From Deltaproteobacteria bacterium (GTDB taxonomy: Bacteria > Desulfobacterota > DSM-4660 > Desulfatiglandales > Desulfatiglandaceae), in assembly GCA_021159825.1 (NCBI GenBank), contig JAGHDR010000326.1:1-9094 (forward strand): a DNA stretch of 9,094 nucleotides, in the 5' to 3' direction. The notes beneath the pieces are model-generated. The model was not told the origin of the DNA and made no database searches. It saw only the letters and a list, made by a program, of their open reading frames with translations. The position numbers and the translations under genes are program-made. Each line of letters starts with the position of its first letter. Position 1 is the stretch's first letter. This document shows, in pieces, positions 6,904 to 9,094 of this stretch.

Positions 6904-6915
6904 AAGGTCATGAAC

Positions 6916-7254
6916 ATGCCTGAAAAGATTAAAGCCCAAGAGATTAAAGCCCAAGAGATTAAAGAAGATACCTGGCTCTGGCTGGTGGCAGAAAACCCGG
7001 GTGAAAACGAACAATTCCTGGGGCAGATTGACAGCGAAAACAACATTTCTTTCATCCCCGCGTTTCTTGAAAAAGATGCGGCCCTTCAAGGCCTGCATCT
7101 CCTGGCGCGGGACAAAAAAGTCAAATTCGAAATACAGGCCATTCAATACAGGGATCTGGCTCCGAAACTGGCGGAAGAAGGTTTTTTCCTGTTTGTGCTG
7201 GACCCCGATGGCACAGTACTTGAAAAAATCACCCCGCAACGCCAGGATGCCTGA
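6916..7254 (+). CDS. Small uncharacterised protein preceding lipB
   Basis: 112 residues from ATG 6916, which has AAAGG 8 nt upstream; the in-frame ATG at 6910 is too close to that site. The N-terminus contains a short tandem peptide (IKAQE twice, then IKE) made by a 15-bp DNA repeat. The rest is a compact soluble domain: WLWLVAENPGENEQFLG, FIPAFLEKDAALQGLHLLAR, then a C-terminal FFLFVLDPDGTVLEKI. The central FIPAF...KDAAL pattern faintly recalls SseB-like domains, but I would not assign a family on that. No membrane segment or signal peptide. It overlaps the lipB start by 8 nt and probably belonged to a transcription unit with lipB and lipA. It appears to be the only unbroken gene between 5.0 and 7.6 kb. 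Confidence 0.65.
   Translation: MPEKIKAQEIKAQEIKEDTWLWLVAENPGENEQFLGQIDSENNISFIPAFLEKDAALQGLHLLARDKKVKFEIQAIQYRDLAPKLAEEGFFLFVLDPDGTVLEKITPQRQDA
6926..6964 (+). repeat. 15-bp tandem repeat, 2.6 copies, inside the small gene
   Basis: The unit AGATTAAAGCCCAAG occurs at 6926-6940 and 6941-6955 without mismatch, followed by the partial copy AGATTAAAG at 6956-6964. The period is a multiple of three, so copy-number change would lengthen or shorten the N-terminus without shifting the frame. Confidence 0.9.
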
Positions 7255-7535
7255 CCCCATCTATTCAGACCTGAAGACCATGGACTATGAGGCGTGCCTG
7301 AAGCTGCAGCACGCCGTCCATGGGGCACGCGTCGAAGGCCTGCTGCCGGATACGCTTCTTCTGGTGGAACACCCGCACGTCCTCACTTTTGGACGGCGGG
7401 CCCATGAAGAGAATGTCCTGGTACCTGAATCCACCCTCCAACAACAGGGGATCACTTGTGTTCACATTGAACGGGGCGGCGACGTGACCTATCATGGTCC
7501 GGGGCAACTGGTGGCCTATCCGATTTTTTCGCTAG
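7247..7535 (+). pseudogene. lipB: lipB remnant: N-terminal half of octanoyl-[ACP]:protein octanoyltransferase
   Basis: LipB moves octanoate from acyl carrier protein to lipoyl domains, the first step of lipoate synthesis. About 95 residues match the family: LLLVEHPHVLTFGRRA (37-52) and the signature RGGDVTYHGPGQLVAYP (77-92 region). After VAYPIFSL (96) the sequence leaves the family, and the frame ends at 7552 with GKNRS. The second half, with the catalytic lysine and cysteine, is missing, against a normal length of about 210-220 residues. The start ATG overlaps the stop of the preceding gene by 8 nt with no strong ribosome site, implying translational coupling. The following sequence is the end of lipA in another frame, so one deletion removed both the lipB tail and most of lipA. 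No activity is expected. Confidence 0.88.
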
Positions 7536-7646
7536 GGAAAAACCGCTCTTGAAATGGGGTTTCAGGGCGTGGCTTCGGGACCATTCGTGCGCAGTTCCTT
7601 TCATGCGGGTGAGATGTTTGAGAAGATAAAACAGAAACACATTTAA
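7536..7646 (+). pseudogene. lipA: lipA remnant: last ~35 codons of lipoyl synthase
   Basis: Frame 3 is open from 7536 to the TAA at 7644-7646. It reads ALEMGFQGVASGPFVRSS, then FHAGEMFEKIKQKHI. The GF..VASGP.VRSSYHA block is the highly conserved C-terminus of the radical-SAM enzyme LipA (E. coli LipA ends in a very similar way). The rest of LipA, including both iron-sulphur clusters, is absent. The piece is too short for routine gene callers and lacks its own start. It follows the lipB remnant directly, in the order expected for a lipB-lipA operon. Confidence 0.82.
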
Positions 7647-7682
7647 TGGAGCTTGCCATTCGATTGTCCTCGTTGATAGAAA

Positions 7683-8888
7683 TCATCCGGAATTTTCTTT
7701 GTTTATCAGAAGCGTGGCGGGTCGAATGCTTTGGCCGCCATGTTTTTCCGTTATTGAATCCAGGGCCATGTTCAGTTCCTTCCTTTTTTGAACGGATTGA
7801 TCAGTGTTGAAAAGAGAAAGTTGCTCCGCAGCATCGGCAAAACAGAGCTGAGACAATGAAATACCCAACAGTCGGACCGGCCTTTTGCCAACTTCTGTTT
7901 TCTGTAGAAGATTACAGGCAACTTTGTATATCTCTAAACCATCATCGGTGGGCTTGGCAAGGGTTTTTGCCCTGGTGATCTGTCTGAAATCATGATACTT
8001 CACCTTCAGGGACACGGTTTTTCCCGTCATTTTTTTGCGGCGCATCCTGCGGCCCACCTGGGTTGATAGGGCAAGAATCGCTTTTTTTGCATCTCCCGGC
8101 TCCATAATGTCTTGCATGAAGGTCCGTTCGTTTCCCACAGATTTGGTTTCATGCCCGGGCACCACATCCCTCTCATCCATGCCCATGGATAACCAATGCA
8201 TCCTGACGCCGTTTTTGCCGAATTTTCGCTGTAGAAAATCCGAATCAAAACCCCTTAGATCTTTGAATGTATGAATGTTGAGCCTTGCCAGGGCCTCCCG
8301 GGTAACCTTCCCCACACCCCACATCTTGTCTATGGGAAGCGGGTCCAGAAACGATCTCACACGCTCAAACGGCACAACCGTTAACCCGTCGGGTTTATCC
8401 ATGTCGGAGGCGATTTTAGCCACAAATTTGGAGGGAGCAACACCCGCTGAGACCGTAAGACCGATTTCGTCCTGAACCGTTGCCTGAACCGCTTTTGCAA
8501 TTTCAACCGGATCCCCGAGAAGACGCTCAGAACCCGTCACGTCAAGAAACGCCTCATCTATGGAAAGGGGTTCAACCAGCGGCGTAAAACGCATAAAAAT
8601 CTCAAATATCTGTTTTGAAACCTCCCGGTACCGATGCATCCTCCCCCGCAGCCCGGTTATATCGATGTGGGCGGCATTCGGACAAAGACGCACAGCGGTT
8701 GCAATGGGTTGAGCCGAATGCACACCAAAACGCCGCGCCTCGTAGGAAGCGGAAGACACAACTCCCCTTTCCCTGCCGCCCCCGACAATCACCGGCTTTC
8801 CCCTCAATTCAGGGTTGTCCAGGACCTCCACCGCCGGGTAAAAAGCGTCCATATCAAGATGGATGATCGAAGGGTGATTCACTTTCAA
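7683..8888 (-). CDS. dinB: DNA polymerase IV (Y-family translesion polymerase)
   Basis: A complete 401-residue Y-family polymerase that copies damaged templates with low fidelity and no proofreading. Visible marks: IIHLDMDAFYPAVE (8-21) with catalytic Asp12 and probable steric-gate Tyr17; PLSIDEAFLDVTG (107-119) with Asp111-Glu112; SAGVAPSKFVAKIASD (147-162); a helix-hairpin-helix thumb (WGVGKVTREALARL, 190-203); the little finger to about 345; and a beta-clamp motif EQLSLF (355-360). The start is uncertain: TTG at 8888 has AAGG 8 nt upstream, while GTG at 8882 is two codons further in. No LexA box can be recognised. It is convergent with the lipA remnant (37 bp apart), and its start lies only about 20 bp from the tmRNA-end scar, so any promoter must lie within or beyond that scar. 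It appears undamaged, unlike its neighbours. Confidence 0.95.
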   Translation of the reverse strand: MKVNHPSIIHLDMDAFYPAVEVLDNPELRGKPVIVGGGRERGVVSSASYEARRFGVHSAQPIATAVRLCPNAAHIDITGLRGRMHRYREVSKQIFEIFMRFTPLVEPLSIDEAFLDVTGSERLLGDPVEIAKAVQATVQDEIGLTVSAGVAPSKFVAKIASDMDKPDGLTVVPFERVRSFLDPLPIDKMWGVGKVTREALARLNIHTFKDLRGFDSDFLQRKFGKNGVRMHWLSMGMDERDVVPGHETKSVGNERTFMQDIMEPGDAKKAILALSTQVGRRMRRKKMTGKTVSLKVKYHDFRQITRAKTLAKPTDDGLEIYKVACNLLQKTEVGKRPVRLLGISLSQLCFADAAEQLSLFNTDQSVQKRKELNMALDSITEKHGGQSIRPATLLINKENSG

Positions 8889-8909
8889 AACCGAAGCCTT
8901 AGCGAAAAC

Positions 8910-8936
8910 TGGTGGAGGCGGCGGGAGTCGAACCCG
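8910..8936 (-). other. ssrA: 3' end fragment of tmRNA (ssrA), probable integration attachment site
   Basis: Read on the - strand, 8936-8910 is CGGGTTCGACTCCCG followed by CCGCCTCCACCA, the T-arm and acceptor end with CCA that ends typical bacterial tmRNA genes. The match stops abruptly beyond 8936: the next base no longer pairs in the T stem, and the DNA up to 9094 contains no tag-peptide reading frame or other tmRNA part. Integrases of genomic islands often recombine inside this segment and leave a copy of it at the far end of the island. A tRNA with a similar end is a less likely source. dinB begins 21 bp downstream of the CCA. Confidence 0.68.
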
Positions 8937-9031
8937 GGCAATGGGTTATGACAACCGATGGAAAACACGGTTTCGTTCATTTTCAAACAACACCTCATGA
9001 ACTTAGCACCCTTCGGGCGGACTTAAAAGAT

Positions 9032-9066
9032 GAACATCGAACATCGAACGTCCAACATCGAATTTT
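9032..9066. repeat. Heptamer tandem repeat (GAACATC)
   Basis: Five 7-bp units: GAACATC (9032), GAACATC (9039), GAACGTC (9046), CAACATC (9053) and the degenerate GAATTTT (9060). The array lies in non-coding DNA 95 bp beyond the tmRNA-end scar and may continue past the window. Similar GAACATCGAA-type arrays occur between genes in several anaerobic proteobacteria as I recall; their role is unknown. Confidence 0.75.
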
Positions 9067-9094
9067 GAATAAGATATTGCGCCAATTTATAAAC

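Noticed and set aside
8634..8951. + strand ORF ending in WWRRRESNPGNGL
   Set aside because: That ending is the familiar false translation of the antisense of a tRNA or tmRNA 3' end, and the rest lies antisense to dinB.
9032..9066. CRISPR array
   Set aside because: The units are 7 bp with no spacers, so this is a simple tandem repeat.
8937..9094. A full tmRNA gene on the - strand
   Set aside because: No tag-peptide frame, pseudoknots or 5' acceptor strand can be found; only the last 27 nt match.

Overview
The window looks like accessory chromosome from an anaerobic member of the Desulfobacterota (Desulfobacteraceae-like). That placement is an inference from gene content: a thiolase-fold/DUF35 pair behind an XRE-cupin regulator, a lipB-lipA-type locus, dinB, and remnants of a type I restriction locus. 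No rRNA or complete marker gene is present to prove it.

Left block (1-2783, + strand): an intact catabolic-looking cassette. A helix-turn-helix/cupin regulator (70-612) is followed by a thiolase-superfamily protein (683-2119) and a DUF35 zinc-ribbon/OB-fold partner (2132-2725), both with strong ribosome binding sites. A textbook terminator (2751-2783) closes it. The thiolase-like protein has glycine where the nucleophilic cysteine of thiolases normally sits, so simple thiolysis is doubtful.

Middle block (2846-5961, - strand): remains of a type I restriction-modification island. A near-consensus promoter (5934-5961) and a good ribosome binding site lead into the N-terminus of HsdR, which has lost its nuclease core and runs into the C-terminal part of HsdM in another frame. 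A 31-codon ORF follows, then a 689-residue open chimera joining a PHP/AAA ATPase front half (TrlF-like, Walker A present) to the GHKL-ATPase tail of an AlbA/RecG-like ATP-binding protein.

Right block (6138-7646, + strand): a good promoter leads into an RND-efflux pump gene reduced to three pieces, then a small uncharacterised gene, then the first half of lipB joined to the last 30-odd codons of lipA. An intact dinB (DNA polymerase IV, - strand, 7683-8888) converges on it. Just upstream of dinB lies a 27-nt copy of the 3' end of tmRNA (8910-8936), a typical integration scar, and then a heptamer tandem repeat at the window edge.

The most striking feature is the repeated pattern between about 3.4 and 7.6 kb: gene beginnings and ends are kept and the middles are gone, at six or more separate junctions. 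This points to deletional decay, or to an assembly problem, rather than point-mutation decay. I see no complete new defence system; the best candidates for novelty are the open TrlF/GHKL chimera and the cysteine-less thiolase/DUF35 pair.
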